64,000 nt of DNA from Flavobacterium soli DSM 19725 (GTDB lineage: Bacteria; Bacteroidota; Bacteroidia; Flavobacteriales; Flavobacteriaceae): NCBI RefSeq assembly GCF_000422705.1, contig NZ_AUGO01000003.1:186001-250000 (forward strand), given 5' to 3'. Of the stretch, positions 33,464 through 42,268 are shown piece by piece. Each line of letters opens with the position of its first letter. The stretch's first letter is position 1. The position numbers and the translations under genes are program-made. Below the pieces are notes generated by a model. It was not told the origin of the DNA. It saw only the letters and a program-made list of their open reading frames with translations, and searched no databases.

Positions 33464-34699
33464 ATGTCAGACTTATTATTACCACCAGAATTACGATATG
33501 CCGATATCATCAAACAAAGGCAAAATGAAGACGGAAGCGAGCTTTCGATTCTGAATTTAGGTCCTACTCACCCGGCTACTCACGGAATTTTCCAAAATAT
33601 CCTTTTAATGGATGGGGAAAGAATCGTGGATGGCGAGGCGACAGTTGGTTATATCCATCGTGCATTCGAAAAAATCGCAGAAAACAGACCTTTTTACCAA
33701 ATCACACCTTTGACGGACAGGATGAATTACTGTTCGGCACCTATCAACAATATGGGTTGGTGGATGACGTTGGAAAAAGCATTGAATATAGAAGTTCCAA
33801 AACGTGTACAATATATGAGGGTTATCATAATGGAATTGGCGAGAATTGCCGATCACATTATTTGTAACTCCGTTTTAGGTGTTGATACGGGAGCTTTGAC
33901 TGGATTCTTATACGTTTTCCAATACAGAGAAAAAATCTACGAAATCTACGAAGAGATTTGTGGAGCCCGTTTGACAACCAATATGGGAAGAATCGGTGGT
34001 TTCGAAAGAGATTGGAGTCCGCTTGCTTTCAAAAAAATCGATGATTTCTTGGAAGAATTTCCAGCTATCTGGTCAGAATTTGAAAATTTGCTTACCAGAA
34101 ATAGGATTTTCATGGACAGAACGATTGATGTTGGTCCAATTTCTGCCGAAAAAGCAATGAGTTATGGTTTTACAGGACCTAACTTGAGAGCGACAGGAGT
34201 TGATTATGACATTCGTGTGATGCAACCTTATAGTTCGTATGAAGATTTCGAATTTGATATTCCTGTTGGAAAGTCAGGCGATACATACGATCGTTTTTGC
34301 GTTCGTAATGGTGAAGTTTGGGAAAGCTTGAAAATTATCAAACAAGCCTTGGCAAAAATGCCGGAAGGACCATTCCATGCTGATGTTCCGGATTATTACC
34401 TTCCGCCAAAAGAAGATGTTTACAATACTATGGAAGGATTGATTTATCACTTTAAGATTGTAATGGGAGAAATTCCAGTTCCAGTAACCGAAGTATACCA
34501 TCCAGTTGAAGGTGGAAACGGAGAATTAGGTTTTTATTTGATTACAGACGGAAGCCGAACTCCTTTCAGATTACATTTTAGAAGACCTTGCTTTATATAC
34601 TACCAAGCTTTTAATGAAATGGTTCAAGGACAAATGCTTTCGGATGCCATTGCAACCTTATCAAGTTTGAATGTAATTGCAGGAGAATTAGACGCTTAA
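33464..34699 (+). CDS. nuoD: NADH-quinone oxidoreductase subunit D
   Basis: A 411-residue 49-kDa-type subunit that forms the quinone cavity with NuoB. It shows LNLGPTHPATHGIFQNI, the CGARLTTNMGRIGG loop and PISAEKAMSYGFTGPNLRATG, all strongly conserved. The C terminus ends VIAGELDA in place of the usual acidic-Arg end, as in related Flavobacteria. A 50-bp gap to nuoE contains TTTTAGATT-type repeat sequence. Confidence 0.95.
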   Translation: MSDLLLPPELRYADIIKQRQNEDGSELSILNLGPTHPATHGIFQNILLMDGERIVDGEATVGYIHRAFEKIAENRPFYQITPLTDRMNYCSAPINNMGWWMTLEKALNIEVPKRVQYMRVIIMELARIADHIICNSVLGVDTGALTGFLYVFQYREKIYEIYEEICGARLTTNMGRIGGFERDWSPLAFKKIDDFLEEFPAIWSEFENLLTRNRIFMDRTIDVGPISAEKAMSYGFTGPNLRATGVDYDIRVMQPYSSYEDFEFDIPVGKSGDTYDRFCVRNGEVWESLKIIKQALAKMPEGPFHADVPDYYLPPKEDVYNTMEGLIYHFKIVMGEIPVPVTEVYHPVEGGNGELGFYLITDGSRTPFRLHFRRPCFIYYQAFNEMVQGQMLSDAIATLSSLNVIAGELDA

Positions 34700-34701
34700 G
34701 G

Positions 34702-34742
34702 ATTTCAGATTGTTGATTAACGATTTTAGATTTCAGATTTAG
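34702..34742. repeat. Intergenic ATTTTAGATT-type repeat in the nuoD-nuoE gap
   Basis: This short AT-rich stretch contains GATTTCAGATTGTTGATT and GATTTTAGATTTCAGATTT. It is related to the 14-bp tandem unit at 27736 and to the tract at 62734. Confidence 0.6.
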
Positions 34743-34749
34743 AAGAAAA

Positions 34750-35280
34750 ATGGAAAGAACACATCATACACAAGAAATAAATATCACAGAAGCATTGATG
34801 ACTCGCATCAATGAACTGATCAGTCATTATCCAGAGGATAAAAGAAAATCAGCTTTACTTCCTGTGCTTCACGAAGTTCAAGATGCTCACGACAACTGGT
34901 TGAGTATTGAATTGCAAGACAAAGTCGCTGAGATATTGCATATAAAACCTGTGGAAGTCTATGAAGTGGTGAGTTTTTACACCATGTTCAACAGAAGACC
35001 AATCGGGAAATATATGTTTGAATTCTGTCAAACTTCTCCTTGTTGCTTGAGAGGTGTCGAAAACCTCATGGATTATACCTGTGAAAAACTAGGTGTAAAA
35101 GTTGGAGAACCAACACAAGACGGAATGTTTGAAGTTCGTGGTGTGGAATGCCTTGGAGCTTGTGGTTATGCTCCAATGATGCAATTAGGCGATTTTTATC
35201 AGGAACATTTAACACCCGAAAAAATCGACCAGCTGATAGTAGATTGCAGAGATAACAAGATTACTTTACACGATAAATAA
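34750..35280 (+). CDS. nuoE: NADH-quinone oxidoreductase subunit E
   Basis: A 176-residue 24-kDa-type subunit with a [2Fe-2S] thioredoxin-like domain. The ligand pairs are CQTSPCC (first two) and CLGACGYAPM (last two). It pairs with NuoF in the NADH dehydrogenase module. nuoF follows after 1 bp. Confidence 0.95.
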   Translation: MERTHHTQEINITEALMTRINELISHYPEDKRKSALLPVLHEVQDAHDNWLSIELQDKVAEILHIKPVEVYEVVSFYTMFNRRPIGKYMFEFCQTSPCCLRGVENLMDYTCEKLGVKVGEPTQDGMFEVRGVECLGACGYAPMMQLGDFYQEHLTPEKIDQLIVDCRDNKITLHDK

Positions 35281-35281
35281 T

Positions 35282-36649
35282 ATGTCACAAAAAATATTAT
35301 TAGATAAAATCAATGTCCCGGGAATCAAGACCTACGAGGTGTACCGTCGTGAAGGTGGTTATGCTTCTGTAGAAAAAGCCTTGAAAACCCTTACTCCTGA
35401 TGAAGTAGTAGAAGAAGTAAAAACTTCTGGACTTCGTGGTCGTGGTGGTGCAGGATTTCCTGCCGGAATGAAGTGGAGTTTTATTGATAAAAAATCAGGA
35501 AAGCCAAGACATTTAGTTTGTAATGCCGATGAATCTGAGCCGGGAACATTCAAGGACAGATTCTTGATGGAATACATTCCGCACCTTTTGATTGAAGGAA
35601 TGATTACGTCAAGCTATGCATTGGGAGCCAATCTATCTTACATCTATATTCGTGGCGAATATATGTGGGTCTATAAAATTTTAGAACGTGCCATTGCCGA
35701 AGCGAAAGCTGCCGGTTGGTTAGGAAAAAATATATTAGGTTCAGGATACGATTTGGAATTATACGTTCAAATTGGTGGTGGAGCTTATATCTGTGGAGAA
35801 GAAACAGCCTTGATTGAATCGTTGGAAGGTAAAAGAGGAAATCCTCGAATCAAACCACCGTTTCCTGCCGTTTCGGGTCTTTGGGCGAATCCAACGGTGG
35901 TAAATAATGTTGAAACTATTGCAGCAGTGCCGTGGATTGTAAACAATTCTGGTGCTGATTATGCAAAAATTGGAATCGGTCGTTCTACTGGAACCAAATT
36001 GATTTCGGCTTCAGGACATATCAAAAATCCAGGTGTTTACGAAATTGAATTGGGACTGAGTGTTCACGAATTTATGAACTCTGATGAATATTTGGGTGGA
36101 ATGATAGACGACAGACCTTTGAAAGCTTTCGTTCCTGGAGGTTCTTCTGTCCCAGTTTTACCAGCAAATTTAATTTATAAAACAGCCAATGGCGAAGACC
36201 GTTTGATGACGTATGAATCTTTATCTGATGGTGGTTTCGCAACAGGTTCGATGCTAGGTTCTGGAGGATTTATTGTTTATAATGATACCGCTTGTATTGT
36301 TAGAAATACTTGGAATTTCTCAAGATTCTACCACCACGAAAGCTGTGGACAATGTTCGCCTTGTCGTGAAGGAACAGGTTGGTTGGAAAAAGTATTGCAC
36401 AGGATTGAAAACGGTCACGGCCGTGAAGAAGATATTGAATTGCTTTGGAGCATTCAAAGCAGAATCGAAGGAAATACGATTTGTCCGTTAGGAGATGCAG
36501 CGGCTTGGCCTGTTGCAGCAGCTATTCGTCATTTCAAGGAAGAATTTGAATACCACATCCGTTTCCCAGAAAAAATTAAAAACAGAGACCATTTTGTAGC
36601 GGAGCCTTTTGAAAAGGTGAGACATTTGGTAGCGAAGCAAACAGTTTAA
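35282..36649 (+). CDS. nuoF: NADH-quinone oxidoreductase subunit F
   Basis: A 455-residue 51-kDa-type subunit that binds NADH and FMN. It has SGLRGRGGAGFPAGMKWSF and NADESEPGTFKDR (nucleotide/FMN region), GGAYICGEETALIESLEG, and the 4Fe-4S ligands HESCGQCSPCREG plus a distal Cys in NTICPLGDA. A 74-bp gap to nuoG is filled by an inverted repeat. Confidence 0.96.
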   Translation: MSQKILLDKINVPGIKTYEVYRREGGYASVEKALKTLTPDEVVEEVKTSGLRGRGGAGFPAGMKWSFIDKKSGKPRHLVCNADESEPGTFKDRFLMEYIPHLLIEGMITSSYALGANLSYIYIRGEYMWVYKILERAIAEAKAAGWLGKNILGSGYDLELYVQIGGGAYICGEETALIESLEGKRGNPRIKPPFPAVSGLWANPTVVNNVETIAAVPWIVNNSGADYAKIGIGRSTGTKLISASGHIKNPGVYEIELGLSVHEFMNSDEYLGGMIDDRPLKAFVPGGSSVPVLPANLIYKTANGEDRLMTYESLSDGGFATGSMLGSGGFIVYNDTACIVRNTWNFSRFYHHESCGQCSPCREGTGWLEKVLHRIENGHGREEDIELLWSIQSRIEGNTICPLGDAAAWPVAAAIRHFKEEFEYHIRFPEKIKNRDHFVAEPFEKVRHLVAKQTV

Positions 36650-36652
36650 TAG

Positions 36653-36712
36653 GTTTGAAGTTTAACGTTTAAAGTTACACAACCTTAAACGTTAAACCTT
36701 AAACTTTCAAAC
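36653..36712. repeat. GTTTGAAGTTTAACG inverted repeat in the nuoF-nuoG gap
   Basis: The imperfect palindrome begins GTTTGAAGTTTAACGTTTAAA, turns around ACAC, and returns as AACCTTAAACGTTAAAC...CTTTCAAAC. A related element lies before the GH65 gene (60393-60451). It occupies most of the gap between two genes of one operon. Confidence 0.75.
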
Positions 36713-36723
36713 AAAATATAAGA

Positions 36724-37773
36724 ATGAAAGTAACAATAGACGGTCAAAGTATAGAAGTAGAACCGGGGACCACCATCCTTCAGGCTGCTCGAATGATTGG
36801 AGGAGAATCTGTTCCGCCAGCGATGTGCTATTACTCTAAATTAAAAGGCAGTGGCGGAAAATGCCGTTGTTGTTTGGTTGAAGTTGCAAAAGGTAGCGAT
36901 GCTGACCCAAGACCAATGCCAAAATTGATGGCATCTTGTGTAACAGGTTGTATGGACGGAATGGAAGTGAACAGTACAGCTTCTGAAAGAGTTCAGGATG
37001 CTAGAAAATCGGTAACGGAGTTCCTTTTGATCAACCACCCATTGGATTGCCCTGTTTGTGACCAAGCAGGAGAATGTGATTTGCAAAACTTGAGTTTCAA
37101 ACACGGAAAATCACAAACCCGTTATATCGAAGAAAAAAGAACGTTCGAACCAGAAAATATAGGTCCGAATATCCAATTGCACATGAACCGTTGCATCCTT
37201 TGCTACCGTTGTGTAATGGTTGCCGATCAATTGACCGACAATCGTGTTCACGGTGTGATGGACAGAGGTGATCATTCCAACATCTCTACTTGTATTTCTA
37301 AAGCAATCGACAACGAGTTTTCTGGAAATATGATTGATGTTTGTCCTGTTGGAGCTTTGACTGACAAAACGTTCCGTTTCAAATCGAGAGTTTGGTTTAA
37401 CAAGCCTTTTAACGCTCATAGAGAATGCACAACGCCAGGATGTTGCGGAAAAACTACGGTTTGGATGTTTGGTGGAGAAATTCAAAGGGTTACAGGAAGA
37501 AAAGATGAATACCACGAAGTGGAGAATTTTATCTGTAATACATGTCGTTTTGACAAAAAAGAAGTTTCAGATTGGACCATTGAAGGACCTCGTAAATTCG
37601 AGAAAGATTCGGTTATCAACCAAAATAATTATACCAGAAAATTAGATACTGTTGTGATTGAAACTGAAGAAGGAATATTGAAAGGTCGTGAAGAAGATCG
37701 TAAAAAAATCAGTATGCCTGCAGTTCCACTAGACAGGGAAGAAAATGCAGTTTTTAAAAACGGAAACGTATAA
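36724..37773 (+). CDS. nuoG: NADH-quinone oxidoreductase subunit G, short form
   Basis: A 349-residue subunit with a plant-type [2Fe-2S] domain (AMCYYSKLKGSGGKCRCC, then CVTGC), the His-Cys cluster region (NHPLDCPVCDQAGECDLQ), two 4Fe-4S sets (MNRCILCYRC, DVCPVGAL) and the start of a fourth region (TPGCCGKTT, ICNTCRF). The C-terminal molybdopterin-oxidoreductase domain of canonical NuoG (700-900 residues) is missing. The frame ends cleanly 3 bp before nuoH, so this is a natural short form and not a frameshift. Confidence 0.93.
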   Translation: MKVTIDGQSIEVEPGTTILQAARMIGGESVPPAMCYYSKLKGSGGKCRCCLVEVAKGSDADPRPMPKLMASCVTGCMDGMEVNSTASERVQDARKSVTEFLLINHPLDCPVCDQAGECDLQNLSFKHGKSQTRYIEEKRTFEPENIGPNIQLHMNRCILCYRCVMVADQLTDNRVHGVMDRGDHSNISTCISKAIDNEFSGNMIDVCPVGALTDKTFRFKSRVWFNKPFNAHRECTTPGCCGKTTVWMFGGEIQRVTGRKDEYHEVENFICNTCRFDKKEVSDWTIEGPRKFEKDSVINQNNYTRKLDTVVIETEEGILKGREEDRKKISMPAVPLDREENAVFKNGNV

Positions 37774-37776
37774 CCA

Positions 37777-38811
37777 ATGGATAGTGCAATTATTTTAGAA
37801 AAAGGAATTTTCATCGTAATCATATTTGCCATAACGATGTTGATGGCGATGTATTCTACATTGGCAGAAAGAAAAGTAGCGGCTTGGCTTCAGGACAGGA
37901 TTGGACCAAACAGAGCTGGTAAAGGTGGGCTTTTGCAACCTTTGGCAGATGGTTTGAAATTATTTTCGAAAGAAGAATTTTTACCTGATACACCTAACAA
38001 ATTTCTATTTGTTGTAGGTCCCGCGATTTCGATGAGTGTTGCCTTGATGACAAGTGCTGTTATTCCTTGGGGTGATAAATTACATTTATTTGGAAGAGAT
38101 ATTATTCTACAAGCAACTGATATTGATGTTGCCCTTTTATATGTTTTCGGAGTGCTGTCAGTTGGGGTTTATGGAATTATGATTGGTGGATGGGCTTCTA
38201 ACAACAAGTTCTCTTTGATGAGTGCCATGAGAGCCGCTTCCCAGATGATTTCGTATGAAGTTGCAATGGGACTAGCAATTATTGCCTTGATTATGATGAC
38301 GGGAACTTTGAGTTTGAGAGAAATTTCAGCTCAGCAAAGTGGCATGAACTGGAATATTTTCTATCAGCCGGTTGGATTTGTTATCTTCTTGATTTGTTCG
38401 TTTGCTGAAACCAACAGGACGCCTTTTGATTTGGCAGAATGTGAGGCGGAATTAATTGGAGGTTACCATACGGAATATTCTTCTATGCGAATGGGATTCT
38501 ATTTATTTGCTGAATATGCAAGTATGTTTATCTCATCTACAATTTTGGCGGTTTTATATTTAGGAGCTTACAACTATCCAGGAATGTCTTGGGCGGTTGA
38601 AAACTGGGGTGTAAATATTGCAAACGTAATTGGAATATTTGTTTTATTTGCAAAAATTTGTTTCTTCATCTTCTTCTTTATGTGGGTAAGATGGACGATT
38701 CCAAGATTCCGTTATGACCAGTTGATGCGTTTGGGATGGCAAATGTTAATTCCGTTGGCAATTGCAAATATTGTGGTTACAGGAATTGTTATTTTGTTGT
38801 TTGACAACTAG
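37777..38811 (+). CDS. nuoH: NADH-quinone oxidoreductase subunit H
   Basis: A 344-residue membrane subunit with about eight helices that forms the quinone entry region. It is identified by LAERKVAAWLQDRIGPNRAG (about 27-46) and CSFAETNRTPFDLAECEAEL. The 167-bp gap to nuoI contains a REP-like repeat. Confidence 0.96.
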   Translation: MDSAIILEKGIFIVIIFAITMLMAMYSTLAERKVAAWLQDRIGPNRAGKGGLLQPLADGLKLFSKEEFLPDTPNKFLFVVGPAISMSVALMTSAVIPWGDKLHLFGRDIILQATDIDVALLYVFGVLSVGVYGIMIGGWASNNKFSLMSAMRAASQMISYEVAMGLAIIALIMMTGTLSLREISAQQSGMNWNIFYQPVGFVIFLICSFAETNRTPFDLAECEAELIGGYHTEYSSMRMGFYLFAEYASMFISSTILAVLYLGAYNYPGMSWAVENWGVNIANVIGIFVLFAKICFFIFFFMWVRWTIPRFRYDQLMRLGWQMLIPLAIANIVVTGIVILLFDN

Positions 38812-38848
38812 GACCAAAAGTTTAAAAGAAGGCGAAAAGATTATCTTC

Positions 38849-38920
38849 TAGCCCCGATTGAAGTGGAAATCCTTTTCTTTTTTTCTTTAAAAAAGAAAAG
38901 ATTGCAACGGAAAGCGGGAA
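38849..38920 (+). repeat. REP-like dispersed repeat, copy A, inside the nuo operon
   Basis: It begins TAGCCCCGATTGAAGTGGAAA, has an AT-only hairpin core (CTTTTCTTTTTT / AAAAAAGAAAAG) and ends GCAACGGAAAGCGGGAA. It lies in the nuoH-nuoI gap. A potential ATG for nuoI at 38922 directly abuts it and is unlikely to be the real start. Confidence 0.8.
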
Positions 38921-38978
38921 CATGGATTACAAATACAAAAGGACGATTTGCTCCTTAAAAAAAGAAATTAATTACGAT

Positions 38979-39524
38979 ATGTCAATAGAAACTATATCAT
39001 TATCGGGAAGAAAAAAAGAGGTTTCGAACAAGAAGATGACTTTTTGGGAGAGCTTGTATCTTGTGGCAATTGTCAAGGGTTTGTTTATTACAATCAAGCA
39101 CTTGTTTACCAGAAAAGTAACGATTAAATATCCTGAACAGGTGAGAACCCGAAGCGATGTTTATCGTGGACAACACATGTTGATGCGTGATGACGAAGGT
39201 CGTGAACGTTGCACTGCTTGTGGTTTATGTGCACTTTCGTGTCCGGCTGAAGCCATCACGATGAAGGCTGAGGAAAGAAAACCTGAGGAAAAACATTTGT
39301 ACAGAGAAGAAAAATATGCTTCGATTTATGAAATCAATATGTTGCGTTGCATTTTCTGTGGATTGTGTGAAGAAGCTTGTCCGAAGGAGGCGATTTATTT
39401 GACAAAATCTAAAGTTTTGGTTCCTTCGAATTATGACAGGGAAGAATTTATTTTTGGAAAAGATAAATTGGTTATGCCGCTTGAAGCTGCAATTGCAAAT
39501 GGTAAATTAAAAAACGCTAACTAA
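38979..39524 (+). CDS. nuoI: NADH-quinone oxidoreductase subunit I
   Basis: A 181-residue 23-kDa-type ferredoxin subunit with two 4Fe-4S motifs, CTACGLCALSCPAEAI and CIFCGLCEEACPKEAI (clusters N6a/N6b). An N-terminal amphipathic segment attaches it to the membrane arm. The start at 38979 (MSIETISL) gives the normal length. An in-frame ATG 19 codons earlier falls at the edge of a REP-like repeat. The stop overlaps the nuoJ start by one base. Confidence 0.93.
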   Translation: MSIETISLSGRKKEVSNKKMTFWESLYLVAIVKGLFITIKHLFTRKVTIKYPEQVRTRSDVYRGQHMLMRDDEGRERCTACGLCALSCPAEAITMKAEERKPEEKHLYREEKYASIYEINMLRCIFCGLCEEACPKEAIYLTKSKVLVPSNYDREEFIFGKDKLVMPLEAAIANGKLKNAN

Positions 39525-40045
39525 TGTCAACAGTACTTATCATTTTTTGTATTCTCGCCGCTGTAACATTGGCTTCGGCATTTATGACCATTTTCACTAA
39601 GAATCCTATTCATAGTGCGATTTATCTGGTAATTTGTTTCTTCTCGATTGCTGGTCATTACTTATTGTTTAATGCTCAGTTTTTAGCTTTGGTTCACATC
39701 ATTGTCTATTCAGGAGCGATTATGATCTTGATGTTGTTTACCCTGATGTTAATGAACCTCAACAAGGAAGACGAAGTGCACAAGCCTAGGATTACCAGAC
39801 TTGGAGCGGTTGTTTCTTTCTTATTGATTATATCTGTACTGATTGCAATATTCATTCAAACGAAACCAATCGTTGGACCTTATGACACAACAGGAGAAGA
39901 TTACCAATCGATAAAAGTATTGGGACAAGTGTTGCTTGACCAAGATAATGGCTTTATGGTTGCTTTTGAGTTTGCTTCCATCTTATTGCTTGTTGCCATG
40001 ATTGGTGCGGTATTATTGTCTAAAAAAGAAAAATCATCTAAATAA
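39524..40045 (+). CDS. nuoJ: NADH-quinone oxidoreductase subunit J
   Basis: A 173-residue five-helix membrane subunit. It is identified by [42 protein letters not shown] and a final [17 protein letters not shown]. It overlaps nuoI by a single base and is 2 bp from nuoK. Confidence 0.94.
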   Translation: MSTVLIIFCILAAVTLASAFMTIFTKNPIHSAIYLVICFFSIAGHYLLFNAQFLALVHIIVYSGAIMILMLFTLMLMNLNKEDEVHKPRITRLGAVVSFLLIISVLIAIFIQTKPIVGPYDTTGEDYQSIKVLGQVLLDQDNGFMVAFEFASILLLVAMIGAVLLSKKEKSSK

Positions 40046-40047
40046 TT

Positions 40048-40368
40048 ATGGATAGTGTTTTAAACCAAATTGGTATCGAAAATTATATCTTCCTTTCAGT
40101 GGCACTTTTTTGTATTGGTGTTTTTGGGGTGTTGTATAGACGAAATGCCATCATCGTTTTTATGTCGATTGAAATCATGTTGAATGCTGTGAACCTTTTG
40201 TTTGTTGCTTTTTCAACGTACCATCAGGATGCACAAGGTCAAGTCTTTGTATTTTTCTCTATGGCTGTTGCTGCTGCAGAAGTTGCCGTAGGTTTGGCGA
40301 TTCTCGTTGCGATTTTCAGGAATTTAGGTTCGATTGATGTAGCTAATTTAAAAAACTTAAAAGGATAA
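40048..40368 (+). CDS. nuoK: NADH-quinone oxidoreductase subunit K
   Basis: A 106-residue three-helix subunit. The two membrane glutamates essential for proton transfer are present in [12 protein letters not shown] and [17 protein letters not shown]. The length is normal for the family. Confidence 0.95.
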   Translation: MDSVLNQIGIENYIFLSVALFCIGVFGVLYRRNAIIVFMSIEIMLNAVNLLFVAFSTYHQDAQGQVFVFFSMAVAAAEVAVGLAILVAIFRNLGSIDVANLKNLKG

Positions 40369-40374
40369 TTTTCG

Positions 40375-42264
40375 ATGGATATAAATTTAGCTTTAGTATT
40401 ATTATTAGCCCCTTTTTTAGGATTTTTAGCCAATATATTTCTTGGAAAAAGTTTAGGCAAAAACATTTCAGGAGCTATCGGGACAATTGCTGTCGTGGTT
40501 TCCTTTGCAATGTCGCTTTTCTTTTTTCTACAAATTAATCAAACAGGGCAGCCTATCTCTATTCATTTATTTGATTGGATTGCCATCAGTAATTTCAATA
40601 TCGAATTTGGGTTCCTTTTAGACCAATTGTCATTGCTTTGGTTGCTGTTTGTAACCGGAATCGGTTCATTGATTCACCTTTATTCTATCTCTTACATGCA
40701 CGATGACGAAAAGATGCATAAATTTTTTGCTTATTTGAACTTGTTCGTTTTCTTTATGATTACGCTTGTAATGGGGAGCAACTTGTTGATTATGTTTATC
40801 GGATGGGAAGGTGTCGGACTTTGTTCTTACCTACTTATCGGGTTTTGGTATAAAAATCAAAACTATAATGATGCCGCCAAAAAGGCTTTCATCATGAACC
40901 GAATTGGGGATTTAGGCTTCCTTGTTGGTATTTTCATCATCGGTTTCATGTTCAATACATTGGATTTTGCTACTTTGAAAGCTACCATTTTAGCAGGAAA
41001 TAATTTAGATGCTTATTGGATCGCAGCTGCAGGATTGGCTTTGTTTATTGGAGCTTCTGGAAAATCTGCACAAATTCCGTTATATACATGGTTGCCAGAC
41101 GCGATGGCGGGACCTACTCCAGTTTCGGCCTTGATTCACGCAGCAACGATGGTAACAGCTGGTATTTTCATGATTACCAGATTAAACTTCTTGTTTGATT
41201 TGGCTCCAGCCATTCAAGATATAATTGCTGTAATTGGTGCTATCACTTCCTTGGTTGCAGCAACAATTGGTTTGGTTCAGAACGATATCAAGAAGGTTTT
41301 GGCCTACTCTACCGTTTCACAATTGGGTCTGATGTTCTTGGCTTTAGGTTTGGGAGCTTATGAAATTGCCGTTTTCCACGTGATCACACATGCTTTCTTC
41401 AAAGCTTGTCTGTTCTTGGGTTCAGGTTCCGTAATCCATGCTTTGCACCACGAACAAGATATGCGAAAAATGGGTGGTTTGCGAAAAGCAATGCCTATCA
41501 CGTTCATTACGATGCTGATTTCTAGTTTGGCAATTTCTGGTATATTCCCGCTTTCAGGGTTTTGGTCTAAGGATGAAATCTTGATGACGGCTTATCATCA
41601 AAGTCCGGTTCTTTGGGTAATTGGTTCGCTTGCTTCGATCTTGACAGCTTTTTATATGTTCCGATTGATGTATTTGACTTTCTTTAAAGAATTCCGCGGA
41701 AGCGAAGAACAAAAACATCATTTACACGAAAGTCCAGCGTTATTGACATTTCCATTAATTGTGTTGGCTATTTTGGCAGCAATTGGCGGTTTAATCAGTC
41801 TTCCAGGACACAGTTGGTTGAATCATTATCTTGAACCTTTATTTTCTAAAGCGCACGAAGCACATCATTTAGGAACTACTGAATATATGTTGATGGCTAT
41901 TGCAACTGTTGGTGCATTATTAGGAATTGGAATTGCATACGCAAAATATATCAAGCAGGCTCAAGTTCCTGAAGAAGATGAAAAAATTACAGGTTTCTCT
42001 AAAGTTTTATACAACAAATATTATGTTGACGAAGTGTACGAAGCAATCATCGTAAAACCAATCAACCTGCTTTCTCGTTTCTTTAGGGATTATATTGAAA
42101 CAGCTTTGGCTTCGATTGTTTTTGGCTTCGGAAAAGCGGCTAACGAACTTAGTTTCCAAGGAAAAAAATTACAGAATGGAAGTATCGGTTTTTACCTTTT
42201 CGCTTTCGTGATAGGCTTTTGTGCCATTGTTTCGTATTTAATTTTAGCTCAAAAAAAATTCTAA
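40375..42264 (+). CDS. nuoL: NADH-quinone oxidoreductase subunit L
   Basis: A 629-residue distal antiporter-like subunit. It has MFIGWEGVGLCSYLLIGFW (key Glu), SGKSAQIPLYTWLPDAMAGPTPVSALIHAATMV (key Lys and the broken helix) and the C-terminal lateral-helix region (about 530-629). One of three proton-pumping subunits. Confidence 0.96.
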   Translation: MDINLALVLLLAPFLGFLANIFLGKSLGKNISGAIGTIAVVVSFAMSLFFFLQINQTGQPISIHLFDWIAISNFNIEFGFLLDQLSLLWLLFVTGIGSLIHLYSISYMHDDEKMHKFFAYLNLFVFFMITLVMGSNLLIMFIGWEGVGLCSYLLIGFWYKNQNYNDAAKKAFIMNRIGDLGFLVGIFIIGFMFNTLDFATLKATILAGNNLDAYWIAAAGLALFIGASGKSAQIPLYTWLPDAMAGPTPVSALIHAATMVTAGIFMITRLNFLFDLAPAIQDIIAVIGAITSLVAATIGLVQNDIKKVLAYSTVSQLGLMFLALGLGAYEIAVFHVITHAFFKACLFLGSGSVIHALHHEQDMRKMGGLRKAMPITFITMLISSLAISGIFPLSGFWSKDEILMTAYHQSPVLWVIGSLASILTAFYMFRLMYLTFFKEFRGSEEQKHHLHESPALLTFPLIVLAILAAIGGLISLPGHSWLNHYLEPLFSKAHEAHHLGTTEYMLMAIATVGALLGIGIAYAKYIKQAQVPEEDEKITGFSKVLYNKYYVDEVYEAIIVKPINLLSRFFRDYIETALASIVFGFGKAANELSFQGKKLQNGSIGFYLFAFVIGFCAIVSYLILAQKKF

Positions 42265-42268
42265 CATA

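Noticed and set aside
38922..38978. Upstream ATG for nuoI
   Set aside because: It directly abuts a dispersed REP-like repeat, and the extra 19 residues match nothing in NuoI.
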